64,000 nt of DNA from a bacterium (GCA_016125085.1 WGMM01000022.1:1-64000); one strand, 5' to 3'. Positions 43,652-53,066 are shown, counted from the stretch's first letter. The notes: generated by a model not told the origin, from the sequence alone. Translations and numbers: made by a program.

Positions 43652-44793
43652 CGCTCAAAATCGCCATCAATGCCCGACTGCTCGCCGACGGCTCGATGCG
43701 CGGCTGGAACCGCTACGCCGTCAACCTGATCCGTGGCCTGGCTGACACCGGCGAAGCCGAAATCCTGCTCCTGACCGATCACCCCGTCGCCGCTGAACAT
43801 CGTGCCGTCTTCGATGCCTGCGAAGGCCATGGCCGGATCTGCGAAATCGCCTCGGGCCCGATGTTCTATCCCCGCTGGCAGGAACGCTGGCAGACCGAAA
43901 TCTGCCGCAGCGAAGGCGTGCACGTCCTCCACACCCCCTACCATTACGGCCTGCCATATCGATCCCCCTGCCCGACCGTCGCCACCCTGCACGACGCCAT
44001 CGATGTGCTCACTCCACGCCCCTTGAGCGACAAACTCAGCCTGACAGGCTTACTTTCCGCTTTTTACCTCCGTCAAACGCGCAAAACCGCTGACCGCATC
44101 GTGACGGTCAGCCGCTCCTCGGCCTGGGATCTCGTCCGCAAGCTGCGCGTCCTGCCCGACAAGATCGAAATCATCCCCGAAGCGGCCGACACCGCGTTCC
44201 ATCGCCCCGTCGATCCGGCCGCAATCGCATCGACACTTGCCGCTTACACGCTCTCGGGCAAGCCTTACGTCTTTTACGTCGGCGGTTTCGAAGCCCGCAA
44301 AAATCTTCCGATGGTCTTCGATGCCCTGGCCCGCTGCAAGAGCGCCGAGACGCTGCAGGTCGTCTTCGGCGGCAAAACCGGGCCCGAGGCCGACCTGATC
44401 ACGGCCCATGCCCGATCGCTTGGCCTGGAAAGCCGTCTCCACTGGCTCGGCCGAGTGCCCGACGAAGCCCTGCCGCCTCTTTACGCCGGCTCGATGGCTC
44501 TGGTTTACCCCTCTTTATGGGAAGGCTTCGGGCTCCAGGTGGTCGAAGCCATGGCCGTCGGGTGCCCGGTTCTGGCTGCCAACGCCACCAGCCTGCCTGA
44601 AGTGGTTGGCGAAGGTGGCGCTTTGTTCGACCCGAAAAATCCCGACGAACTGGCTGCACTGCTCGACCGGCTCATGACCGACGAAACATGGCGGTCGGAA
44701 CTGCACGGGATGTCGAAAATCCGTGGCGGCGAATTCTCTTGGGACAAAACGGCCCGGCTGACGCTGGAACTTTATCGCAAGCTGGCGAATTGA
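43648..44793 (+). CDS. GT4 family glycosyltransferase
   Basis: 381 residues. It starts IAINARLLADGSMRGWNRYA, the typical opening of GT4 mannosyl- and rhamnosyl-type transferases. The donor domain has FYVGGFEARKNLPMVF, WLGRVPDEALPPLYAGS and the E-x7-E in EGFGLQVVE, followed by ATSLPEVVGEGG. It overlaps the upstream glycosyltransferase by four bases, so the pair probably acts in one glycan pathway together with the HAD phosphatase. Converges with the TPR cluster 64 bases downstream. Confidence 0.92.
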   Translation: MTLKIAINARLLADGSMRGWNRYAVNLIRGLADTGEAEILLLTDHPVAAEHRAVFDACEGHGRICEIASGPMFYPRWQERWQTEICRSEGVHVLHTPYHYGLPYRSPCPTVATLHDAIDVLTPRPLSDKLSLTGLLSAFYLRQTRKTADRIVTVSRSSAWDLVRKLRVLPDKIEIIPEAADTAFHRPVDPAAIASTLAAYTLSGKPYVFYVGGFEARKNLPMVFDALARCKSAETLQVVFGGKTGPEADLITAHARSLGLESRLHWLGRVPDEALPPLYAGSMALVYPSLWEGFGLQVVEAMAVGCPVLAANATSLPEVVGEGGALFDPKNPDELAALLDRLMTDETWRSELHGMSKIRGGEFSWDKTARLTLELYRKLAN

Positions 44794-44857
44794 ATTCGAA
44801 GGCATTTCGAATCCCCCTCGAATCGCATTATGTCATTTCGAATGAAATTGTCACCAT

Positions 44858-46483
44858 TCATAATCCGTATAGCCAGCGCTGAACCCGCAGTATAGTCGAC
44901 GGTTCGCCCGCTTTCAGCGTCGGCCGGGGAAAGAAGAACGCATCTTCCCGGAATTCCGGTGTTTCAGCGAGAAGCTGCAATCGCTCGATCGCTTCTTTGT
45001 TGTCGCGATGATCCCGCAGAATTCGCCAGATTTCAGCCCCGGCATGCCAGCCACAGGCTTCGGCCGCCTCGATCCACTGTTCGGCAAGTGGCTCCATCCG
45101 TGAAGGATCAGGCCGAATGATCCTGATCTCGCCAAGAATTGAAGCGATGCCGGATCGGAACGCCCGCTTGTCATTCACGTACAGGGCCGCCTTCGAAGCT
45201 TCTTGCAGTTTCTCCCTCGCGTCATCGATCTTGACGACGAACGCCTCCGCCGCGCTGGCACCCGGCAAGTCTCCGTCCCGCCGTTTCGCTTGTGCCAGAA
45301 TCAGCCACGCACCCCGCTCAAAAGGATGAAGACCCACGGACCGCTCGGCAGATGCGACGGCTTGCGAATCCTGCCCGAGCCGTTCGTAAAGCGACGCAAG
45401 CCAGGCCAGCCGTTTCGCCTCCTGTGTTCGAAATTGAGGGTGATCCTGCGAGATTTCTCCCATCGCCGATTCGGGTTCGAAATCCATTCCCAGAATCTGC
45501 ATGCAACTGGCCCAGGCGAACCTGCCCAGCGGATCGTTTTCGAACAACCCCGCCGCACGCCTCAATTCCATTTCCGCAGCCTGGTATTGCCCCCTTCGCC
45601 ACAGCGAAATCCCATTGGCCCGAATCACGAACGGATTTTTCGCATCGTTTCGAACGAATCTCTCCGTCACTTCATCCTGATCCCACGGATGCTCAAGATA
45701 CGGGTCCGGCTCGCCTGTCAGTGCATATGCAACGATTTCCCGCATCCGGTCATACGATGCACTTTTCCTGACTTCCTGCTTCATGAGATCGACCGCCTCA
45801 CCGATCCGCAATTGCCGCTGGTAAATCGAGCAGCGCAGCGTATCAGCAATCGTGTCGGGTGCTGAGAACGAATATCCTGACCGCGCCTTGATCATTTCCT
45901 CATCTTCTTCGAGAAGGTCGGATGTCTCTTCCGGTTCGATTTCCGGCGGATACCAGGCCTGGTACCTTCTGAATGCCTTCCTAATCTCATCGTTCGCGGC
46001 CAGCGCCAACCCCGGGTGATCATACAATGGCTTGTCTTCGTCATCCGCGGATTTGGCCACTTCCAGCCAGAAACGAACCGGCCAGAACGCCTCTGCTTCG
46101 ATGGTAACGCTTCGAAGACCAAGATATTGGCCAAGATAGCCGTTTTGCAGCGCATACCACCATCGCTCCATTTCTGCGAAACCGAACCCGCTTGCCGACT
46201 CCTCGGTACCGCACAACGCGAATGGGCCGACGACTCCCGGAGGATAGTTGCAATATTTCATATAATCTTTTCGCAGGATTCGCAGGAATGGCACCTTAGC
46301 GTTCGCCTGAACTGCATCTTCGTATTCCCGCTCGCTCCTGTTCGGGTCACGCTCAGGCAATCTGGAATAAGTATATCGCATGAGATGAAAAGTCAGCCCG
46401 AGCAATATGATAATCACTCCTATTCCCAGGAGAGACTCTCGCTTCGTTCGATTTCGAATCCGGTCGGTCAATCGTCTCGACAT
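44858..46483 (-). CDS. Membrane-anchored TPR protein (paralog C of tandem cluster)
   Basis: 541 residues from the ATG at 46483. A short basic N-terminus is followed by one membrane helix (LLGIGVIIILLGLTFHLM, about 20-37), then a periplasmic or surface part of about 500 residues. The middle has TPR-like repeats with AEMELRRAAGLFENDPLGRFAWAS, FRTQEAKRLAWLASLYERLGQ and VGLHPFERGAWLILAQAKRRDGD. The same blocks occur in the genes at 46604 and 49806. It ends with a motif like F(F/L)xPRP (DAFFFPRPTLKAG). No enzymatic motif. It follows the ASPIC-fusion gene by 120 bases on the same strand, so the three probably form one operon. Confidence 0.85.
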   Translation of the reverse strand: MSRRLTDRIRNRTKRESLLGIGVIIILLGLTFHLMRYTYSRLPERDPNRSEREYEDAVQANAKVPFLRILRKDYMKYCNYPPGVVGPFALCGTEESASGFGFAEMERWWYALQNGYLGQYLGLRSVTIEAEAFWPVRFWLEVAKSADDEDKPLYDHPGLALAANDEIRKAFRRYQAWYPPEIEPEETSDLLEEDEEMIKARSGYSFSAPDTIADTLRCSIYQRQLRIGEAVDLMKQEVRKSASYDRMREIVAYALTGEPDPYLEHPWDQDEVTERFVRNDAKNPFVIRANGISLWRRGQYQAAEMELRRAAGLFENDPLGRFAWASCMQILGMDFEPESAMGEISQDHPQFRTQEAKRLAWLASLYERLGQDSQAVASAERSVGLHPFERGAWLILAQAKRRDGDLPGASAAEAFVVKIDDAREKLQEASKAALYVNDKRAFRSGIASILGEIRIIRPDPSRMEPLAEQWIEAAEACGWHAGAEIWRILRDHRDNKEAIERLQLLAETPEFREDAFFFPRPTLKAGEPSTILRVQRWLYGL

Positions 46484-46603
46484 CTTCCCGGGCCTCCAAC
46501 ATCGAAATACCGAAACGCAAACCGGCAGAGAAACCACTCTCGATCGCCACCAAACGGCCTTCGTCGGTACGAAGCTCGACTTCGAAAGCTGCCCCTTTCG
46601 AAG

Positions 46604-49600
46604 TCAGGGGATTTCGACACGACGATATCCGCCAGGTTCGCGCAGGCGGTCGTCAAGCGATATGGACTTCGATTCCCCCTTCTCCGGCCAGGTGATCGTC
46701 ACGGAGTCGACTTTCTCCGCCGCACCCAGCCCGAAGACGACCCGGGAATCGCTGTGCGAAAGATATCCCGTGCCGCCCGCGACATGCCGCACCTGCTTTT
46801 TCCCGCCCGACTGCAATTCGACCACAGTACCGGCCGGCGGCAATCCGCCATTATTCGATCGAATTTCGAAACCGATCCAGTTCCCGGCATTCGCCGAGAC
46901 GTTCCGCAGCAGCTCCACAGGGGCGTCACGATGCACGATCACGAGGTCCACAAGCCCGTCATTGTCGAAATCGCCCGCCGCCATGCCCCGGCCCACGACC
47001 GATTTCGAAAGGTAAGGAAATGCAGACTCGGGCAACAGCGAAAATCCTTTCGCCCCGTTCCCTCGGTAAAACAAAGGCTTCTGGGCCATGTACACGTTGA
47101 TCCAGGGCTGATTATCCAGATGGCCGTTGGTGACGAACAGGTCCAGAAAACCGTCGCGGTCGGCATCGGCCGCGATCGCGCCGAAGCCTGTTTTCGAAAG
47201 GCTCGAAGCGCTCAGCCCCATGGCCAGAGTCGTGTCCTGAAACAGTCCGCCGCCCAAATTCTTTCGAAACGTGTTCGACTCGTTCAGGAAATTCGTATGA
47301 AAGATATCCGCACGGCCGTCGGCGTCCAGGTCCTCGGCTACCACGCCCATGCTGGCCGTCGCCCGGCCTGATCCGTCCACGGCAAGTCCGGCTTCATCCG
47401 CGGATTCACGGAATTTCAGTCCGCCTTCGTTGCGGAAGAAAAAGTTCGGCGAGGCGTCATTGGCCACGAACAGGTCGAGCCGGCCGTCGTCGTCCAGGTC
47501 GATCACCGCCAGCCCCAGCCCACGACCTCTTTGAGCCGCCGCGATTCCGGACGATTCCGAAATGTCCACGAACGTGCCGTCGCCCCGATTTTCCCAAAGC
47601 TTGTCCGGCTGGGCCTCGAATCGGCCCGGTGAACAATGGATCGGCCGGCCTGAATCATCCGGGCAAATCTCCGAGCGATCGAGCGGGGCGTCGACATAAG
47701 TCACCGCGAAAAGATCCTGGTCGCCATCCCCGTCCAGGTCGGCGAATGCCGCAGCCGTCGTCCACAACTTGCATTTCAAGCCGGCTTTGTCCGTGACATC
47801 TTCGAAAGTGCCGTCGCCCCGGTTTCGAAACAGAGTCGCATTTCCATAGCCGGTCACGAAAAGGTCAGGCTTGCCGTCGCCGTCATAATCGCCCACTGCC
47901 ACGCCCATACCGTAGCCCCGTCCGGCCACTCCGGCTTTTTCGGTGACGTCTTCGAATTTCCAGCCGCCGAGATTGCGGAACAGCCGGTTGCCGCCTTTGG
48001 CGTCCGGTTTGCCGATCTCGTCGAACGGGCAGCCCTGGGGGAAGAAAATGTCAACACGGCCGTCGCCGTCGTAGTCGAACACAGCCACGCCGCCGCCCAT
48101 GACGTCCGCCACACGAAACGACTTGCCTGCGAACGAAGCATATGTGAATTGCAATCCGCTACCCTCGGCCGGAACCGATTCGAATGCGATCGATCCAGCC
48201 GAGGTCGTCTCGGATTTGCCCTTCGATTCATCCAGCCAGAGCCAATCCGCAGGATTTCGCGGAAGATCGATCATCCTGGGACGGGCCGCGAAGAAAAGTT
48301 CGGGCACGGGTGCGGATTCCGGCGATTTCGAAGCGGGCATGCCGCAAAAAGCCCGCCAGCCTGCGATCACTGCATCGAAACGGGCGTCATCGGCCTGAAC
48401 TACCGCCTGCAGGACAGCCTCTGGCCTGCGATCGCCCCGCCGATAGGCTTCGTGGGCCTTGCGGATCGCCGTTTCGACCGATTCCAGCGCCTCGGCACGT
48501 TCCCGGGCCTGTTTCGAACCTTCCGCATCGCCGGCAGCGGCATGGAGCGAAGCCAGACGGAACCACGCTTCACGCTCCCATGGATTGATTTTCACGGCCT
48601 TTTCGAGCGATTCCGTCGCACGTTTCGAATCACCGGCGGTTTCGAACAGCTTCGCCAGCAGGACCAGCCGCCGGCCTTCCTGCGTGCGATAATTGGGATT
48701 GCCGGGCGAAATGGAACCCATGAGCTTTTCGGCATCCATCGGCAGGCCAAGCTCGCGCCGGGATTCGGCCCAGGCGAAGCGGCCGAGGGGGTCGTCGTCG
48801 AGCTGCATCGCGGCCGAGCGCAAAAGCGGTTCGGCATCGGCGAACCGGCCCTGGCTCCAGCGCAGGAGGCCCATGGCACGCTGCACAAACGGATTGGCGG
48901 GGTCGGCGTTCTGAAAGCTGATCAAGGTCGATTCCAAGCCACGAAAGTCGACATTCGCCTCCATCGATTTCGAAACCCAATCGCATAAGGCGTCGGGCGA
49001 TTCGAATTCCGCAACAAGACGAAACAGCCGGTCCAGAGCATCGCCAGTGCGAAGTTGTTCGTCGTAGAGCCTCATGAGACGCTCGTCCACTTCGCCCGCA
49101 TCGCGTGATCTTACGAAAGGAGTGAGTTCATAGTATTTCATGAACTGCGTTTCATCATCGATCGTGGCTTTTAGCTGGTGGAGCACCGTTTCCAAAAGCC
49201 GGGGGCGATTCGCCAGATCTGTCGACTTCGAAACCCCTTTCCAAAGTAACTTTTGTCGAATTATTCGTTCCGATTGGATCTCTTCCCTGAATCCGAACGA
49301 GGCCAGAATTCCGTTCTTCGAAACGTAGCGGACGAATGCGCCGGCGAGCTTGCCGAAAGTCGGTTCTGACGTTGGCAGACGCCGTCCCCAGTATTCGTTC
49401 TGAATCCTCACGAAACTGGTCACGTCGTTTTCCGCGACCGCCTGATCCGTGATCCTCTTCGCCTCCGCTTCCGGCATGTTCGGATCGAACCGGCCATGAT
49501 CACGAACGAGTTTCGAAACGAAAGCCACGGCGATCAGAAGCAGACAAACAGCCACGAACCGCCGCGCCCACCTTTTCGGGCCACCCCAACGGCGCGAGTC

Positions 49601-49648
49601 AGTTGCGGTTCGGAGTCGTTGATCCGTGGAATCCTGAGAAGACGCCAT
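46604..49648 (-). CDS. Membrane-anchored TPR protein fused to FG-GAP/ASPIC-UnbV module (paralog B)
   Basis: 1014 residues. A membrane helix (FVAVCLLLIAVAFVSKLV, about 31-48) is followed by a TPR-like domain (about 60-430) matching its neighbours (AEPLLRSAAMQLDDDPLGRF, NYRTQEGRRLVLLAKLFE, VKINPWEREAWFRLASLHA). The second half (about 480-1010) is a CRTAC1-like FG-GAP repeat propeller with calcium loops of the DYDGDGxxD type (VFDYDGDGRVDIFF, VGDYDGDGKPDLFV, DLDGDGDQDLFAV) and a closing ASPIC/UnbV-type domain (GLGAAEKVDSVTITWP). Such proteins are usually extracellular. The TPR plus propeller fusion with two linked TPR paralogs is unusual. Confidence 0.93.
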   Translation of the reverse strand: MASSQDSTDQRLRTATDSRRWGGPKRWARRFVAVCLLLIAVAFVSKLVRDHGRFDPNMPEAEAKRITDQAVAENDVTSFVRIQNEYWGRRLPTSEPTFGKLAGAFVRYVSKNGILASFGFREEIQSERIIRQKLLWKGVSKSTDLANRPRLLETVLHQLKATIDDETQFMKYYELTPFVRSRDAGEVDERLMRLYDEQLRTGDALDRLFRLVAEFESPDALCDWVSKSMEANVDFRGLESTLISFQNADPANPFVQRAMGLLRWSQGRFADAEPLLRSAAMQLDDDPLGRFAWAESRRELGLPMDAEKLMGSISPGNPNYRTQEGRRLVLLAKLFETAGDSKRATESLEKAVKINPWEREAWFRLASLHAAAGDAEGSKQARERAEALESVETAIRKAHEAYRRGDRRPEAVLQAVVQADDARFDAVIAGWRAFCGMPASKSPESAPVPELFFAARPRMIDLPRNPADWLWLDESKGKSETTSAGSIAFESVPAEGSGLQFTYASFAGKSFRVADVMGGGVAVFDYDGDGRVDIFFPQGCPFDEIGKPDAKGGNRLFRNLGGWKFEDVTEKAGVAGRGYGMGVAVGDYDGDGKPDLFVTGYGNATLFRNRGDGTFEDVTDKAGLKCKLWTTAAAFADLDGDGDQDLFAVTYVDAPLDRSEICPDDSGRPIHCSPGRFEAQPDKLWENRGDGTFVDISESSGIAAAQRGRGLGLAVIDLDDDGRLDLFVANDASPNFFFRNEGGLKFRESADEAGLAVDGSGRATASMGVVAEDLDADGRADIFHTNFLNESNTFRKNLGGGLFQDTTLAMGLSASSLSKTGFGAIAADADRDGFLDLFVTNGHLDNQPWINVYMAQKPLFYRGNGAKGFSLLPESAFPYLSKSVVGRGMAAGDFDNDGLVDLVIVHRDAPVELLRNVSANAGNWIGFEIRSNNGGLPPAGTVVELQSGGKKQVRHVAGGTGYLSHSDSRVVFGLGAAEKVDSVTITWPEKGESKSISLDDRLREPGGYRRVEIP

Positions 49649-49805
49649 GTTTCGATCGATCGTCCAGGAAACGGCATATTCGAGTCGGAAATCAGATCAG
49701 CCCATCAGACATGACAGTACCAGGAAACATCATAATCTCAGGGACAGTCTCTGTGCCAACATCGAAGCCCGAAAAAGCGAGCCCACCGATTTCACGTGGC
49801 GAATT

Positions 49806-51269
49806 TCATAACCTCACGCCTCCCCGACCTCGGGATTCGGGCGTTTCGGAGCGCAGGACCGGGCGGGGCAGGAAGAATCGGTCGGGAAAACCAGGCTGGA
49901 GTTCCGGGAGCTTGCGGAATACCGGATAGCCGATTTCTCCGGCGGCGATTTTCCGTGCCGATTTCAACGCTTCAGCCGCGTGGGGCCATTCCAGTTGCTG
50001 CAGGGCCTCGACCAGGGGTTCGACGGTTCCGCCGTCGTCCCGCATTCGCCGATCTTTCATGCGGGTTTCTTCGATGCGCATCGCGAACGATTTCAGCACG
50101 GTTTTCAGGCGATTGTTCTTATCCGACCAGTTTCGAGCCTCTGTTTCGGCGAATTGCGATCGATCGGTGTCGCCCGATTTTTTCGCGATTCCGGCAAGCG
50201 TTTCCCAGCCTTCGACGCTGCGCGGATTGAGTTTGACGGCGGCTTCGGCGTCCCGGCGGGCGGCTTCGAGCTGGCCTTGTTTTTCGTGAATTTGTGCTCG
50301 AAATGTCAGCCGCATCGCTTCCTGAGTTTCGAAATGGATCGAATCGCGGCAAGGCGGGCCCATGATCGATTCGGCTTCGACAGGCATATTCAACGCGAGC
50401 CGGGCTTCGCCCCAGGCGTGGCGGCCTTCGGGATCGTCGGCGAAAAGCTCGGCCGATTTCGCCAGAAGGGGCTCGGCTTCGGCGAATTTTCCGTCGCGGC
50501 TGCGAATGACGCCCGCCAGACGAACGAGCCAGGGGTCGTCGGGGTGCTTATCGTACCGGTTCTCGAGGCTTTTCCGAATGGATGCCTCCTGCAGGAAATA
50601 ACTGCCCGACGATTGCAGCCGAAGCCATCGTGCGAAGACTTCGGGTGAGAACGAGTCCAGGAATGCGAGCCAGGCTTGGTCGGTCGCATCTCCTAGCCGG
50701 GCCTGACGTTCGACGAACACGCTGAGGCGTGTGTTCAGCGATTGACTGATCAAGTGCGGAATGGTCTGAACATCGTGATAGGTTTCCTTCAGGATTTGGG
50801 ACATCTTGTCGATACAGGCCTGCGTGATGCGTGGCTTGTATTCGCGATCGGTCATGCCCAAAGCCCGGCCATAAAATTCGACTTTCTCGGTTTCGAAGAT
50901 GAACCGATTCTCATCGAGAACGTTCATCGCTTTCGTAATCGATCGATGTTTCCAGATCAGGCCTGGAATGGATGTCCAACTTGTGTGGAGGGATTCGATG
51001 TGCCGGGGCCAGAGAATTTCGTCGTGAATGGCGATCCAGGTTTCGGCGTCGTCGGCCTCGATGGCTTTGTCGCGAACGATTTCGGCTGCGACCGTCGTCA
51101 TGCCAGGGTCGAAGCGTCGTGCGGACCGGCTTTCGAAAACGACGTATACGGTTGCGATGACCAGACCAACGGCAATGATCGAGAACGTGGCGATGAGAAT
51201 TCGACGAAATCGTCGATTCGATGGATTCGAAATCTCGGCGGGATCGATGGTCACATCCCGGTGTTGCAT
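49806..51269 (-). CDS. Membrane-anchored TPR protein (paralog A of tandem cluster)
   Basis: 487 residues. A basic N-terminus and one membrane helix (ILIATFSIIAVGLVIATVYVVF, about 23-44) are followed by a helical ectodomain. It shares with the gene at 46604 the juxtamembrane RFDPxM motif and the TPR blocks AEPLLAKSAELFADDPEGRHAW, HFETQEAMRLTFRAQIHEKQGQ and VKLNPRSVEGWETLAGIAKKSGD. It ends with an F(F/L)xPRP motif (DRFFLPRPVLRSE), as the other two do. It lacks the FG-GAP/ASPIC part. It is the first of three same-strand genes and lies 157 bases before the middle one. Confidence 0.87.
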   Translation of the reverse strand: MQHRDVTIDPAEISNPSNRRFRRILIATFSIIAVGLVIATVYVVFESRSARRFDPGMTTVAAEIVRDKAIEADDAETWIAIHDEILWPRHIESLHTSWTSIPGLIWKHRSITKAMNVLDENRFIFETEKVEFYGRALGMTDREYKPRITQACIDKMSQILKETYHDVQTIPHLISQSLNTRLSVFVERQARLGDATDQAWLAFLDSFSPEVFARWLRLQSSGSYFLQEASIRKSLENRYDKHPDDPWLVRLAGVIRSRDGKFAEAEPLLAKSAELFADDPEGRHAWGEARLALNMPVEAESIMGPPCRDSIHFETQEAMRLTFRAQIHEKQGQLEAARRDAEAAVKLNPRSVEGWETLAGIAKKSGDTDRSQFAETEARNWSDKNNRLKTVLKSFAMRIEETRMKDRRMRDDGGTVEPLVEALQQLEWPHAAEALKSARKIAAGEIGYPVFRKLPELQPGFPDRFFLPRPVLRSETPESRGRGGVRL

Positions 51270-51397
51270 GGGCGAATTCTCGTTAAAGCAAAAGAGAATC
51301 GATCCAGTCTCTGACGCTTAAAAACGCCAGTCACGATCGGTCAAAATGGGAACGGCTCGGTAGTGATCCTTGTGGATTGCAACTCCGTCGCGGACAG

Positions 51398-51509
51398 TTC
51401 CGGCTCGATTCGAAAGTCCGTCGCTCTCGCTTCCGGCTCGATTCGAAAGTCCGTCGCTCACGCTTCCGGCTCGATTCGAAAGTCCGTCGCTCACGCTTCC
51501 GGCTCGATT
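51398..51509. repeat. 33-bp tandem repeat, about 3.4 copies
   Basis: Units begin at 51398, 51431 and 51464 (33 bases each, almost identical; the first differs at one base near its end) and a partial fourth at 51497-51509. The unit starts TTCCGGCTCGATTCGAAAG. Because 33 is divisible by three, repeated peptides appear in all frames, but no frame looks like a real gene. It lies between the promoter of the TPR cluster and the end of the FAD oxidase gene. Variable copy number between strains is likely for such a minisatellite. Confidence 0.9.
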
Positions 51510-51545
51510 TCGGCTTCGCCTCACTTTCTCGGATCAAGTTCCGAA

Positions 51546-53066
51546 TTATGCCCCGGCGTGGTGGCCGGGGTGGGCTTTTTCCAGGCAGCCGCAGCCGTAA
51601 GGGATGAGTTTCAGGGGGCTGCAGCGGTTCTCGGGATTGAATACGTCGCGGACGGAGGCCATGGCTTCCAGCGATTCGGGGCTGAAGAGCTTATCCATGA
51701 ATTCCATTTTCTCGACGCCGATACCGTGCTCGCCGGTCACGGAGCCGCCCGAGGCGATGCATTCCGAGAGGATTTCGTGGCTGGCCGCCAGAACGGTCTT
51801 CACCTGTTCGGGCTTGGTTTCGTCGAACATCAGGATCGGGTGAATGTTACCGTCTCCGGCGTGGAATACGTTTGCGATGCGGATGCCGTATTTTTCTCCT
51901 GTTTTCTGAATGAAATGCAAAATGTGCGGCAGCTTGGTGCGGGGGACGACACCGTCCTGCGTGCAGAAGGTGGGCGACAGGCGGCCGATGGCGCCGAAGG
52001 CCGACTTGCGGCTCTTCCAGATCGCCATGTATTCCGGTTCCTTACGAGTGCGCCAGGGGATCTTCTTCTGGACGGATCCGCCGTTTTTCAGCACGACGGT
52101 CTCGATCGCCGCGGCCTGATCTTCCAGGCCGGCTTCCACGCCGTCGGTTTCGATGATCAGCACGGCCCCGGCGTCGGTCGGAAAGCCGAAATGGAAGGCT
52201 TCTTCGACGGCCCGGATCATCAGGTTATCGAGCATCTCGAGGGCGGCGGGCACGATCCCGGCTGCGATGATGTCCGAGACGGTCCTGGTGCAGCTTTCGA
52301 TGGAGTCGAACACGCCCAGGAAGGTGCGGCCGGCTTCCGGGTCGCGGGTCAGGCGCACGATGGCCTTGGTGACGATGCCGAAGGTGCCCTCGTGACCGAC
52401 GATCAGGCCGGTCATGTCCAGGCCCGGGGTTTCTTCGCAGGGTCCGCCGAATTCGACGATCGAGCCGTCGGGCATGACCATCTCCACGCCCAGGACGTGG
52501 TTCACGGTCACCCCGTATTTGAGCGTGTGGGGGCCGCCGGAGTTGGTGGCCACATTGCCGCCGATTGTGCAGGCGGTCTGGCTGGAGGGGTCGGGCGCGT
52601 AATGAAAACCGCTGCCGCCGAGGGCCCGGGTGAGCCACACGTTCACCACGCCCGGCTCGACCACGGCGTAGCGGTCGCGGTGGTTGATCTCCAGGATCCG
52701 CTTCATGCGGGTCAGGGCGATCATCACGCCGCCACCGACGGCCAGGGTGCCACCGGCCAGCGAAGTGCCCGCGCCACGGGGCACGAAGGGGATGGCGTAT
52801 TTGTTGCAGAGCTTGACGATCTCGACGACATGATCACGGCAGGTCGGAAAGACGACGACGTCCGGCAGATTCTTTTCGATGACGTAACCGTCGCACTCAT
52901 AGACGATTCGCTCGTCCCGGTGGGTAATCAGGTTCTCGTCGCCGATGGCATGACGCAGGGCATCGATCAGGGCCGAAAGGGCCGCCGGATCGACGTGCGG
53001 GACACCGGCATGACCGGTTGCAAGGGCCGGGGAAGACGAGGTCTCGGGGGCGTGTGCGATGCTCAT
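51546..53066 (-). CDS. glcD: FAD-linked oxidase, GlcD (glycolate oxidase subunit)-like
   Basis: 506 residues from the ATG at 53066; the frame is open further to 53261 but lacks homology there. The FAD-binding PP-loop domain has VPRGAGTSLAGGTLAVGGG and PDPSSQTACTIGGNVATNSGGPH. The C-terminal cap has VFHAGDGNIHP and GSVTGEHGIGVEKMEFM, typical of GlcD/D-lactate dehydrogenase-type flavoproteins. It oxidises a 2-hydroxy acid, such as glycolate or D-lactate; the exact substrate cannot be told. The usual glcE/glcF partners are not adjacent, and no Fe-S domain is fused. Confidence 0.9.
   Translation of the reverse strand: MSIAHAPETSSSPALATGHAGVPHVDPAALSALIDALRHAIGDENLITHRDERIVYECDGYVIEKNLPDVVVFPTCRDHVVEIVKLCNKYAIPFVPRGAGTSLAGGTLAVGGGVMIALTRMKRILEINHRDRYAVVEPGVVNVWLTRALGGSGFHYAPDPSSQTACTIGGNVATNSGGPHTLKYGVTVNHVLGVEMVMPDGSIVEFGGPCEETPGLDMTGLIVGHEGTFGIVTKAIVRLTRDPEAGRTFLGVFDSIESCTRTVSDIIAAGIVPAALEMLDNLMIRAVEEAFHFGFPTDAGAVLIIETDGVEAGLEDQAAAIETVVLKNGGSVQKKIPWRTRKEPEYMAIWKSRKSAFGAIGRLSPTFCTQDGVVPRTKLPHILHFIQKTGEKYGIRIANVFHAGDGNIHPILMFDETKPEQVKTVLAASHEILSECIASGGSVTGEHGIGVEKMEFMDKLFSPESLEAMASVRDVFNPENRCSPLKLIPYGCGCLEKAHPGHHAGA

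Noticed and set aside
51398-51509. CRISPR array
   Set aside because: Repeats are directly adjacent, with no variable spacers, and there are no cas genes.
51318-51537. Repeat-encoded peptides on both strands across the 33-bp repeat
   Set aside because: They arise because the repeat period is a multiple of three; no start signal or partner supports translation.
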